Positions 1 through 17,852 of a DNA stretch of 64,000 bases are shown piece by piece. The notes below the pieces were generated by a model that had not been told where the DNA came from, made no database searches, and was given only the letters and a program-made list of their open reading frames with translations. How positions within the stretch are numbered: the first letter of the stretch is position 1; each line of letters starts with the position of its first letter. Source of the stretch: Pyxidicoccus parkwaysis. GTDB taxonomy: Bacteria; Myxococcota; Myxococcia; Myxococcales; Myxococcaceae. A program made the translations under genes and the position numbers. Where the stretch lies: assembly GCF_017301735.1 (NCBI RefSeq), contig NZ_CP071090.1, forward strand, positions 2,718,001 to 2,782,000, written 5' to 3'.

Positions 1-3000
1 CAACCCGGGTTCGAAGCAGCCTCGCGCGCCACATCGGAGCGGGACGCCTCCACGTCCAGCATCTCGACGTCCAACGCGCCCACGCGCTCCAGCAATTCCG
101 CGCGAGTGACGAGCAGTCGGGTGCCTGAGTCAGACAGCATGTACTCCAGGCGCTCGCGCGGATATGCCGGGTCCAGCGGCAGGTAGGCCGCGCCCGCTTT
201 CATCACGCCCAGCAGCGAGACGAGCGCATCCAGCGAGCGTTCCAGCATCACGCCCACGAAGCTCCCGGTCCGCACGCCCCGCCGCCGCAGGTGGTGAGCC
301 AACTGGTTCGCCCGGACATTCAGCTCGCGATACGTGAGCCGAGCCTTCTCGGAGGATGCCGCCACCGCGTCCGGAGCCCGCTCCACCTGGGCCTCGAAGA
401 GCCGGTGGAGGCACGATGCCGCTGGCGCTCCCGCCTCGCTCCAGCTCCAGCCCATCAGCGACTGGCGCCGCTCCGCCTCGGTCAGCAGCGGCAACGCGTG
501 CAGGCGCTGCTCTGGTTCGGCGACGGCACCCTCCAGCAGTCGGACATAGTGTGCGGCCATCCGCGCCACCGTCGCCTCGTCGAAGAGGTCGGTGTTGTAC
601 TCCCAGAAGCTCAGCCAGCCCTCCTCCGTCTCGCGGACGAAGAGGGTGAGGTCGAAGCTGGCCACCCCGGGGTCCACGTCCAGCAGCTTCAGGGAGACTC
701 CGGGCAGCGCCACCTCGGACGAGGGCACGTTCTGCTGCGCGAACATCACCTGGAAGACGGGGGAACGGCTCAGGTCGCGCACCGGCTGGAGCGCATCCAC
801 CAGCTTTTCGAAAGGCAGGTCCTGGTGGGCAAAAGCACCCAGGCACACCTCGCGCACCCGGCGCAGCAGCTCGCGGAAGCTGATGTCGCCGGAGGCATTC
901 ACGCGCAGGGCCAGCGTGTTGACGAAGAAGCCGATGAGGCCCTCCACCTCGCGCTGCGTGCGGCCGGCAATCGGCGAGCCCACCACGAGGTCCTGCTGCC
1001 CGCTGTAGCGCGACAGCAGCACCTGGAAGCCCGCGAGCAGCGCCATGAAGAGCGTCACGCCCTCCCGCTGGCTCAGCTCGCGCAGCGCACGTGTCACCTC
1101 CTGGGGGAGGAGCACCCGCAGCATGGCGCCACGGCTGGTCTGCACCGGAGGACGGGGCCGGTCCGTCGGCAGCTCCAGGGCGGGCGGTGCGCCGGCCATC
1201 TGCTCACGCCAATAGGTGAGCTGCGTCTCCAACGCGCTGTCACGCAGCCACTCCCGCTGCCAGCGCGCATGGTCCGCGGCCTGCACCGGCAGCGCCGGAA
1301 GCGAGGGCTCCTCGCCGCGAGCGAAGGCCTGGTAGTGGGCCTCCAGCTCTCGCAGCGCCACACCCACCGACCAGCCGTCGCAGACGCTGTGATGCATGAC
1401 GAGCAGCAGCACTTGCTCGTCCACGGAGAGACGCAGCAGCTTCGCCCGGATGAGGGGGCCCGTTCGCAGGTCGAAGGGACGTTGAGCCTCGGCCTGTGCG
1501 CGCAGTCGCAGCTCTTGCTGCCGCTCCGGCTCGGGAAGGGACTCCAGCGTCTCTACAGGTAGCGCCAGCGCCGGCTCCGGCGCGATGCGCTGCACGGGCT
1601 GGCCGTCCATCTCATCGAAGGTGGTCCTCAGCGCCTCGTGGCGCTGGACGATGGCGCGCAGGCTGCGCTCCAGCACGGCCACGTCGAGTTGCCCGGTGAG
1701 CCGCGCGAAGAGGGGCACGTTGTACGTGAAGGCCCCGGGCGTGAGCTGCTCGATGAACCACAGGCGTTGCTGGCCGAAGGAGAGCGGCAGCGTGCCCGTT
1801 CTCGGCACCGGCAGCAGCGGGGGCGGCCGAAGCTCCCGCGCGTCCTCTCCCAGAGTCTGGAGACGCTCGGCGAGCCTCGCGACGGTGGGCGCCTCGAACA
1901 GCGCGCGCACGGGCAGCTCCACACCGAGCACCGCTCGCAACCGGGACACCACCTGGGTCGCGAGCAGGGAGTGGCCGCCCCGCTCGAAGAAGTTGTCATG
2001 CGCCCCGACGCGGGACTGCCCCAGCACGAGCGCCCAGCTCTCCGCCACCAGTTGCTCCAGCATGGTGCGGGGCGGCACATGCTCCCCGGCGGACTCATCG
2101 AGGTCCGGGACGGGCAGGGCCTTGCGGTCCACCTTGCCGTTGGGTGTCAGGGGCAGCGCCGGCAATGCCACGAAGACAGCAGGCACCATGTACTCGGGCA
2201 GCTTCGTCTGCATGTGAGCGCGAAGCTCCGCCACCGTGGGCGCGTCGCTCCGAGGAACGAAGTACGCGACGAGCTGCTTGCCCCTGGGCCCATCCTCGCG
2301 CGCCACCACCACCGCCTCGCGCACCGAGGGGTGGCGCAACAGGACGGACTCCACCTCACCCAGCTCGATGCGGAAGCCGCGCAGCTTCACTTGTCCGTCG
2401 AGGCGGCCGGAGAGCTCGATGCATCCGTCCGGCAGCCAGCGCGCACGGTCTCCCGTGCGGTACAGCCGAGCTCCGGGCTCCTGGCTGAAGGGATGCGGAA
2501 CGAAGCGCTCCGCCGTCAGCTCCGGCCGACCGAGGTAGCCCCACGCCAGTCCGTCTCCGCCCGCGTACAGCTCGCCCCATACGCCCACGGGCACAGGCTC
2601 CAGCGCCTCGTCCAGCAGGTACACCTGCGTGTTGGCGATGGGCCGGCCGATGGACACGGTGTGCCCCACCTGTCCCGGCTCCGTCATCGGATGGCAGCAC
2701 GTGAAGGTGGTGTTCTCCGTAGGGCCGTAGCCGTTGACGAGCATGCGGCCCTGCATGAGCCGAGCGCGCACGGCCGACGGTGACAGCACGTCGCCACCGG
2801 CAAGCACCTGACGCACGCTCGCCAGCGCCTCGGGCTGCGAGGCCATCATCTGCTCGAAGAGCGCGGCGGTAAGCCAAAGCGTCGTGACTCCGTGCTGCAC
2901 GAGCGCGCGGCCCAGTTCCTCCAGCGAGGGTGCCCGGTCGGGGAAGAGCACCAGCTTCGCGCCGTTGAGCAGCGCGCCCCACAGCTCCAACGTGGACGCG

Positions 3001-5111
3001 TCGAAGGAGATGGGAGCGAGCTGGAGGAAGACTTCGCGCTCCGTAAGCTCCACGAAGCGCGAGCCCTTCACGAGACGAACCACGCTCCGGTGCGGAATGC
3101 CCACGCCCTTGGGCCGACCCGTCGAGCCCGACGTGTACATGACGTACGCGAGCCCGTCGGCCGGTAGCGACGCGCCGCTCAGGTTCTCCGTGCTCTCATA
3201 CGAGAGGACCGCCCCCTGCGACTCGCCCGATGCCTCCGCGCTCTCCCGAGAGTCGGAAGCCTCCACAGGCGCCAGCGGCACGATGTCCACGCGCAGGTCC
3301 GGAGGCAGCCGAGACAGAAGCGCGGGCTGCACGAGCAGCACCTGGATGCCCGAGTCCTCCACCATGAACGCCAGGCGCTCACGCGGATACGCGCTGTCGA
3401 GCGGAACGTACGCGCCACCCGCCTTGAGAATCGCGAGCGTCGCCACCACCAGCTCCAGCGAGCGCCCCGCACACAGGCCGACGCGAGTCCCCGCCACCAC
3501 GCCACGCTTCCGCAGATGCCGGGCAAGCTGATGGGCCCGCGCATTCAGCTCCGTGTACGTGAGCCGCGAGCCCTCGTACTCCACCGCCACGGCGTCCGGC
3601 GTGCGCGCCACCTGTTCCTCGAACAGGGCGTGCACACACGCCTCGCGGGGATACTCCGTCCGCGTGTCATTCCACCGCACGAGGAGCTGGTGTCGCTCCT
3701 CCTCGGAGAGCAACGGCAGCTCCGCGAGCCGCAGCTCGGGCCGCCGCACCGCCGCCTCCAACATCCGCGCGAAGTGCGCCGCCATGCGGGCCACGGTCTC
3801 TTCATCGAAGAGCGCGGAGTCGTACTCCCACAGCCCCACCAACCCCTGCGCCGTGTCGCGCATGAAGAGCGTCAGGTCGAACTTCGCCACGCCGGGCTCG
3901 AAGGCGGGCTCTTCGGCCGTCACGCCCGGCAGTTGCAGCTCCGCGCAGGGCATGCCCTGGAGGACGAAGGACACCTGGAAGAGCGGCGTGCGGCTCGCGT
4001 CTCTCGCGGCCCCGGCGCCATCCACCAGCAACTCCAGCGGCGCCTCCGGATGGGCGTAGGCCCCCAGGCACACCTGCCGCACGCGGCGCAGCAGCTCTCG
4101 GAACGTCCCTGCACCGGAGGACTCCACCCGCAGCGGCAGCGTCGTGGTGAAGAGGCCGACGAGCCCCTCCAACGCCTGCTGACTCCGCCCCGAGCTGGGC
4201 GAGCCCACCACGATGTCCGACTGCCCGCTGTAGCGAGCGAGCAGCGCATGGAACCCGGCCAGCAACGTCATGAACAGGGTGACGCCCTCGCGGCGGCCGA
4301 GCGTACGCACCTCGTCGGAGAGCGCGGCGGACAGAGGCACGGAGAGGACCGCCCCGCGGAACGACTTCACCGGAGGACGCGGCCTGTCGGTGGGCAGCTC
4401 CAGCGCGGCTGGTGCACCGGAGAGCTGCTGCTTCCACCACGACACGGACGGCGCGAGGGCCTCATCCGTCAACCATCCGCGCTGCCACACGGCGAAGTCC
4501 GAGTAGCGCACCGGAAGCTCCGGCAGGGCAGGGGACTCGCCGGTGGAGAACGCCCGGTACAGCGCCGTCAGCTCGCGCTCCATGAGGCCGAAGGACCAGC
4601 CGTCACACACGATGTGGTGCATCACGACGAGCAGCACATGCTCCTCGCGTGACACGCGCAGCAGCCGTGCGCGCAGCAGCGGCCCCTGCTCCAGGTCGAA
4701 CGGCCGCCGAGCCTCGTCGTCGGCGCGCGAGCGGACCGCCTCCGCCGTCACTTCCTCCACCGGCAGCGCCACCTCCAACTCCGGTGCGATGCGCTGCACG
4801 GGCCGGCCTTCCACCTCCACGAAGGTGGTGCGCAGCGCATCGTGCCGCCGCACCACTTCCGCAAGCGCGCGCCGGAGCACGTCGACGTCGAGCGGCCCCT
4901 TCAGCCTCGCGAAGAACGGCGCGTTGTATGCATGGCCTCCGGCATCGAGCCGCGCGAGGAACCACATGCGCTGCTGCGCCAGGGACAGCGGTGCTTCTCC
5001 CCGAGTCGGCGACGGCACGAGCGGTGGTGGCCTGCGGGACCGCCCCGCGCTCGCGACAGACTTCCGTTCATCCTTCTCGGGCTGCGACGCAGGGGGCGTG
5101 CTCTCGGGCAT
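1..5111 (-). CDS. Nonribosomal peptide synthetase, C-terminus beyond window (C-A-PCP-C-A...)
   Basis: Multimodular peptide synthetase cut by the left window edge; 1703 residues are visible. Domains in order: condensation (about 30-470, active site HHIVCDG at 165-171), adenylation (about 490-1000, P-loop YTSGSTGRPKG from 659), carrier (GGHS, pantetheine Ser1048), second condensation (HHSVCDG at 1240-1246), and about 115 residues of a second adenylation domain from LTYRELN near 1590. By-eye alignment to GrsA gives the first A-domain code DALWLGGTF plus the usual Lys, close to valine codes (DAFWIGGTFK). The visible second A domain resembles module 2 of the upstream NRPS. No epimerase or methyltransferase domain is seen. 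The ATG at 5111 is the first plausible start, 116 bp after the stop of the upstream NRPS; it has no clear Shine-Dalgarno sequence. Probably the last visible gene of an operon with the genes at 5228-17695. Product unknown. Confidence 0.93.
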   Translation of the reverse strand, partial: MPESTPPASQPEKDERKSVASAGRSRRPPPLVPSPTRGEAPLSLAQQRMWFLARLDAGGHAYNAPFFARLKGPLDVDVLRRALAEVVRRHDALRTTFVEVEGRPVQRIAPELEVALPVEEVTAEAVRSRADDEARRPFDLEQGPLLRARLLRVSREEHVLLVVMHHIVCDGWSFGLMERELTALYRAFSTGESPALPELPVRYSDFAVWQRGWLTDEALAPSVSWWKQQLSGAPAALELPTDRPRPPVKSFRGAVLSVPLSAALSDEVRTLGRREGVTLFMTLLAGFHALLARYSGQSDIVVGSPSSGRSQQALEGLVGLFTTTLPLRVESSGAGTFRELLRRVRQVCLGAYAHPEAPLELLVDGAGAARDASRTPLFQVSFVLQGMPCAELQLPGVTAEEPAFEPGVAKFDLTLFMRDTAQGLVGLWEYDSALFDEETVARMAAHFARMLEAAVRRPELRLAELPLLSEEERHQLLVRWNDTRTEYPREACVHALFEEQVARTPDAVAVEYEGSRLTYTELNARAHQLARHLRKRGVVAGTRVGLCAGRSLELVVATLAILKAGGAYVPLDSAYPRERLAFMVEDSGIQVLLVQPALLSRLPPDLRVDIVPLAPVEASDSRESAEASGESQGAVLSYESTENLSGASLPADGLAYVMYTSGSTGRPKGVGIPHRSVVRLVKGSRFVELTEREVFLQLAPISFDASTLELWGALLNGAKLVLFPDRAPSLEELGRALVQHGVTTLWLTAALFEQMMASQPEALASVRQVLAGGDVLSPSAVRARLMQGRMLVNGYGPTENTTFTCCHPMTEPGQVGHTVSIGRPIANTQVYLLDEALEPVPVGVWGELYAGGDGLAWGYLGRPELTAERFVPHPFSQEPGARLYRTGDRARWLPDGCIELSGRLDGQVKLRGFRIELGEVESVLLRHPSVREAVVVAREDGPRGKQLVAYFVPRSDAPTVAELRAHMQTKLPEYMVPAVFVALPALPLTPNGKVDRKALPVPDLDESAGEHVPPRTMLEQLVAESWALVLGQSRVGAHDNFFERGGHSLLATQVVSRLRAVLGVELPVRALFEAPTVARLAERLQTLGEDARELRPPPLLPVPRTGTLPLSFGQQRLWFIEQLTPGAFTYNVPLFARLTGQLDVAVLERSLRAIVQRHEALRTTFDEMDGQPVQRIAPEPALALPVETLESLPEPERQQELRLRAQAEAQRPFDLRTGPLIRAKLLRLSVDEQVLLLVMHHSVCDGWSVGVALRELEAHYQAFARGEEPSLPALPVQAADHARWQREWLRDSALETQLTYWREQMAGAPPALELPTDRPRPPVQTSRGAMLRVLLPQEVTRALRELSQREGVTLFMALLAGFQVLLSRYSGQQDLVVGSPIAGRTQREVEGLIGFFVNTLALRVNASGDISFRELLRRVREVCLGAFAHQDLPFEKLVDALQPVRDLSRSPVFQVMFAQQNVPSSEVALPGVSLKLLDVDPGVASFDLTLFVRETEEGWLSFWEYNTDLFDEATVARMAAHYVRLLEGAVAEPEQRLHALPLLTEAERRQSLMGWSWSEAGAPAASCLHRLFEAQVERAPDAVAASSEKARLTYRELNVRANQLAHHLRRRGVRTGSFVGVMLERSLDALVSLLGVMKAGAAYLPLDPAYPRERLEYMLSDSGTRLLVTRAELLERVGALDVEMLDVEASRSDVAREAASNPG
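2352..3675 (-). repeat. Inverted copy of A-domain segment shared with the right NRPS
   Basis: Coding DNA for the first A domain of the left-edge NRPS. Read on the minus strand it is very similar to 34605-35880 and 40914-42189 of the right NRPS on the plus strand. The main length difference is an extra stretch of about 16 codons before the P-loop. Because the copies lie in opposite orientation about 31 kb apart, homologous recombination between them would invert the DNA between the two NRPS loci. Seen by direct comparison of the text; percent identity not computed. Confidence 0.75.
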
Positions 5112-5227
5112 TTGGAAATCAAGAATCTACCAAATACCCATTCAGCACGGCCTTGCGGGGAAACACCGGGTCGACTGAAGACAACACTCACACAAGGCGA
5201 GACACGCGCTTCACATGCAGCGCGCGC

Positions 5228-15655
<10,428 letters not shown>

Positions 15656-15659
15656 GGTG

Positions 15660-16895
15660 TCAGGTCTCCAGGACGGCGAACGCGCGCGGACGCAGCGAGC
15701 GCAACATCACCGCGAGGACGAAGAAGGACAGCGCCGCGCTCGCGGTGACCAGGCGCACACCCAGCCGGTCCGCCAGCGCGCCCTGTAGCCACACGCCGAA
15801 GGTGAAGCCGGCGTAGAGAAGCATGCCGCTGAAGCTGGCGATGCGGGCTCGCATCTCCGCGGGCACGCGCGTCTGGCACAGCGTGGCCAGCCCCGTGTTC
15901 GTCAGCATGTAGAGGCTGCCCAGTCCCAGCACCGCCAGGGCGGCGACGGGCAGCGACGGAGACAGCCAGTACGCCGCCGCCATCAGGCCGATGAGCAGCA
16001 CGCACCACTCCAGCAGACGCCCCCTGCCGAAGCGGTCCGCCAGCGAGCCCGCCGCGAGCGCCGCGAGCAGCGCGCCCGTGCCCTGCGCTCCGACGAGCAG
16101 CGACGTGGCGCCCGCGTCCAGGTTCAGCACGCGGATGGCCATGACGGGCGCCAGCGCGGTGAAGGGCGCGATGCACAGCGCCACCAACAGCGTGCCCAGC
16201 AGCGCCAGCGCGATGCCCGGGTCTTCCCGCGCCACCTTCATGCCCTCGGCGATGCCCGTCCACAGGCTCCCGGTGGGCGGCGTCCCGGTGGAGGTTGCGC
16301 CTCGCGCGAAGGCCAGTCCCACCAGCACCGCGAGGAAGGAGAGGGTGTTGGTGAGCAGCGCCCACTCCACGCCCACCAGCGTCACCACCGCCGCGCCCAG
16401 CGCCGGGCCGCAGATGCGCCCCAGGTTGTACTGCGCGGAGTCCAGGCTCAGCGCACTGTGCAGGTCGTCCTTCGGCACCGCGCTGACGATGAGCGCGGTG
16501 AAGGCCGGCAGGAAGAGGCTGGTGACGCAGCCATTGAGGAACGACACGACGGCGATGGCGGGCACCGTGAGCCTGCCGGTGAAGGCGAGCGTTGCCAGCG
16601 TGCCGGCCAGGAGGAGCTCCAGCGCCGTTCCCAGCGCCACGTAGCGGCGCCGGTCGAACCGGTCCGCCAGCGCTCCACCCAGCGGCGACAGGACGATGGC
16701 GGGGAGGAACGTCAGCGCGGCGACGCCGCCCGTCCACTCCGCGCGGCCCGTGACTTTCGTCACGTACACGCCCAGTGCCAGCACCTCCATCCACGTGCCG
16801 ATGTTGGAGAGCGTGGCACCGGCGAGGATGAAGGCGAAGTCCCGGTGCCTCAGGGCGCGAAGCGAGGAGAGACGCGGCAGTCGGAGCGAGGACAC
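15660..16895 (-). CDS. MFS exporter of the NRPS operon (EntS-like)
   Basis: 411-residue major facilitator superfamily permease with about 12 hydrophobic segments, of the MFS_3/enterobactin-exporter type. The motif GGALADRFDRRR after the second segment is the classic MFS loop 2-3 signature, and a related LADRFGRGR repeats in the second half. In the family such proteins export siderophores and peptides or give self-resistance; here the likely role is export of the peptide made by the NRPS that begins 4 bp downstream. The start is a GTG at 16895 without a strong ribosome-binding site; the N-terminus RHRDFAFILAG fits the usual cytosolic lead into helix 1. Substrate unknown. Confidence 0.9.
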   Translation of the reverse strand: MSSLRLPRLSSLRALRHRDFAFILAGATLSNIGTWMEVLALGVYVTKVTGRAEWTGGVAALTFLPAIVLSPLGGALADRFDRRRYVALGTALELLLAGTLATLAFTGRLTVPAIAVVSFLNGCVTSLFLPAFTALIVSAVPKDDLHSALSLDSAQYNLGRICGPALGAAVVTLVGVEWALLTNTLSFLAVLVGLAFARGATSTGTPPTGSLWTGIAEGMKVAREDPGIALALLGTLLVALCIAPFTALAPVMAIRVLNLDAGATSLLVGAQGTGALLAALAAGSLADRFGRGRLLEWCVLLIGLMAAAYWLSPSLPVAALAVLGLGSLYMLTNTGLATLCQTRVPAEMRARIASFSGMLLYAGFTFGVWLQGALADRLGVRLVTASAALSFFVLAVMLRSLRPRAFAVLET

Positions 16896-16984
16896 GGTGG
16901 GCTCGTTCTACTTCACCCCGGGCGACATGCCCGGGGCTTCCCTGTCATTACTGTCTCACCAGGGGTTTCTTGACTCACCGTCAT

Positions 16985-17034
16985 TGACGCATCGCGCGGC
17001 GACAATCACTGACGCGTCGCGCGGCGCCAATGTC
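16985..17034. repeat. Two tandem 25-bp imperfect repeats
   Basis: Two adjacent 25-bp units (16985-17009 and 17010-17034), both beginning TGACGC and containing TCGCGCGGCG. They match at 19 of the first 21 positions. They sit between the diiron-enzyme gene and the MFS gene and run to the stop codon of the former. Could be a slipped duplication or paired protein-binding sites; function not known. Confidence 0.6.
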
Positions 17035-17695
17035 AGACAACGCGGTTGTGGAGCTCGTCGAAGAAGCCCACCCACAGGCGCCACATGTCCTCGGCGCCGC
17101 GCACAATCGTGGCCATCTCCACATCCGTGTACTGGAGCCCCACGGTATGGCTCGCCGTCTCGACGTGGTCCGGCTCCTGCTTCACGTGGATGTCCACCCA
17201 CGGCAGCACCTTGAGGCCGGTGGTGCGGCGCAACAGCTTGCCCAGCTTCGCCACCATGGTGAGGTCCGCCACCTCCGTGCCGTAGAGGAAGCCGAGGCCC
17301 GTGAGGTAGTCCTCCGTGGAGCGCTTGTAGCCGTCGATGAGCCGCTGCGTCGCGGGAGTCATCTCCGCCTCGGACACCGCCGCGCGCGCCAGCCCCGCGT
17401 CCGTCATCGTGGTGATGAAGAGCCGCTCGTGCGCGTTGGCCGGGTCTCCCTCGCCCACCTCCTGGTCCAGGATGTGTGAGACGGCCGTCTTCATCTCCAA
17501 CTGCGGACATGCCGCCAGCAGCCGCCCGAGGAAGTTGGGGAAGTAGTGCATCGGGTGCCACCACTGTCCGAGCACCGTCTCCGCCTGGTCCTTCGACAGC
17601 GCACGCTCATCCACCATCTGGAAGAAGCGGTGCTTGAGGAGCTGTTCACGGTTGGGGTTCTTGTTCAGCTCCGCCTCGATGGATTGATTCCGCAT
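17033..17695 (-). CDS. Heme-oxygenase-like diiron oxidase (HDO/TenA-PqqC fold)
   Basis: 220-residue all-helical protein of the iron-containing redox enzyme / TenA-PqqC-like family. Start chosen at the ATG at 17695 because GGAG lies 7-8 bases upstream; an upstream in-frame ATG at 17740 adds 15 residues but has no such site. Features seen: an aromatic early helix with WWHPMHYFP, an acidic centre EVGEGDPANAHERL, and HVKQEPDH near the C-terminus, which fits the H-x3-E-x2-H metal-ligand pattern of heme-oxygenase-like diiron oxidases. Known members in natural-product pathways oxidise free amino or fatty acids (BesC, UndA, SznF, PolF). It heads the left NRPS operon, so supplying a modified amino acid is a reasonable inference; the actual substrate is unknown. 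The alternative is a TenA-like non-redox protein. Confidence 0.8.
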   Translation of the reverse strand: MRNQSIEAELNKNPNREQLLKHRFFQMVDERALSKDQAETVLGQWWHPMHYFPNFLGRLLAACPQLEMKTAVSHILDQEVGEGDPANAHERLFITTMTDAGLARAAVSEAEMTPATQRLIDGYKRSTEDYLTGLGFLYGTEVADLTMVAKLGKLLRRTTGLKVLPWVDIHVKQEPDHVETASHTVGLQYTDVEMATIVRGAEDMWRLWVGFFDELHNRVV

Positions 17696-17852
17696 GGCGT
17701 CTCCAGGGGTGTGGACCTCGGGACTCAAACAATACATCATCGTAGTCCGAGAAAACGGCGAAATAAAGCCATCGCAGTTTTTACCGATTAACTATACAGG
17801 TTAAACAGAGCCGTTTTGCATGTACGACACGAGAACTGGTATCACCCGCGCC
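17696..17852. promoter_or_regulatory. Divergent intergenic region, AT-rich core
   Basis: Region between the minus-strand diiron-enzyme gene and the plus-strand DUF5916 gene. 17755-17815 is strikingly AT-rich against the surrounding DNA and holds TATACA (17793-17798), a possible -10 for the plus gene, flanked by TTAAC (17788) and GTTAA (17800), a small dyad. No convincing -35 box found. It probably contains promoters in both directions, including the one for the left NRPS operon. Confidence 0.4.
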
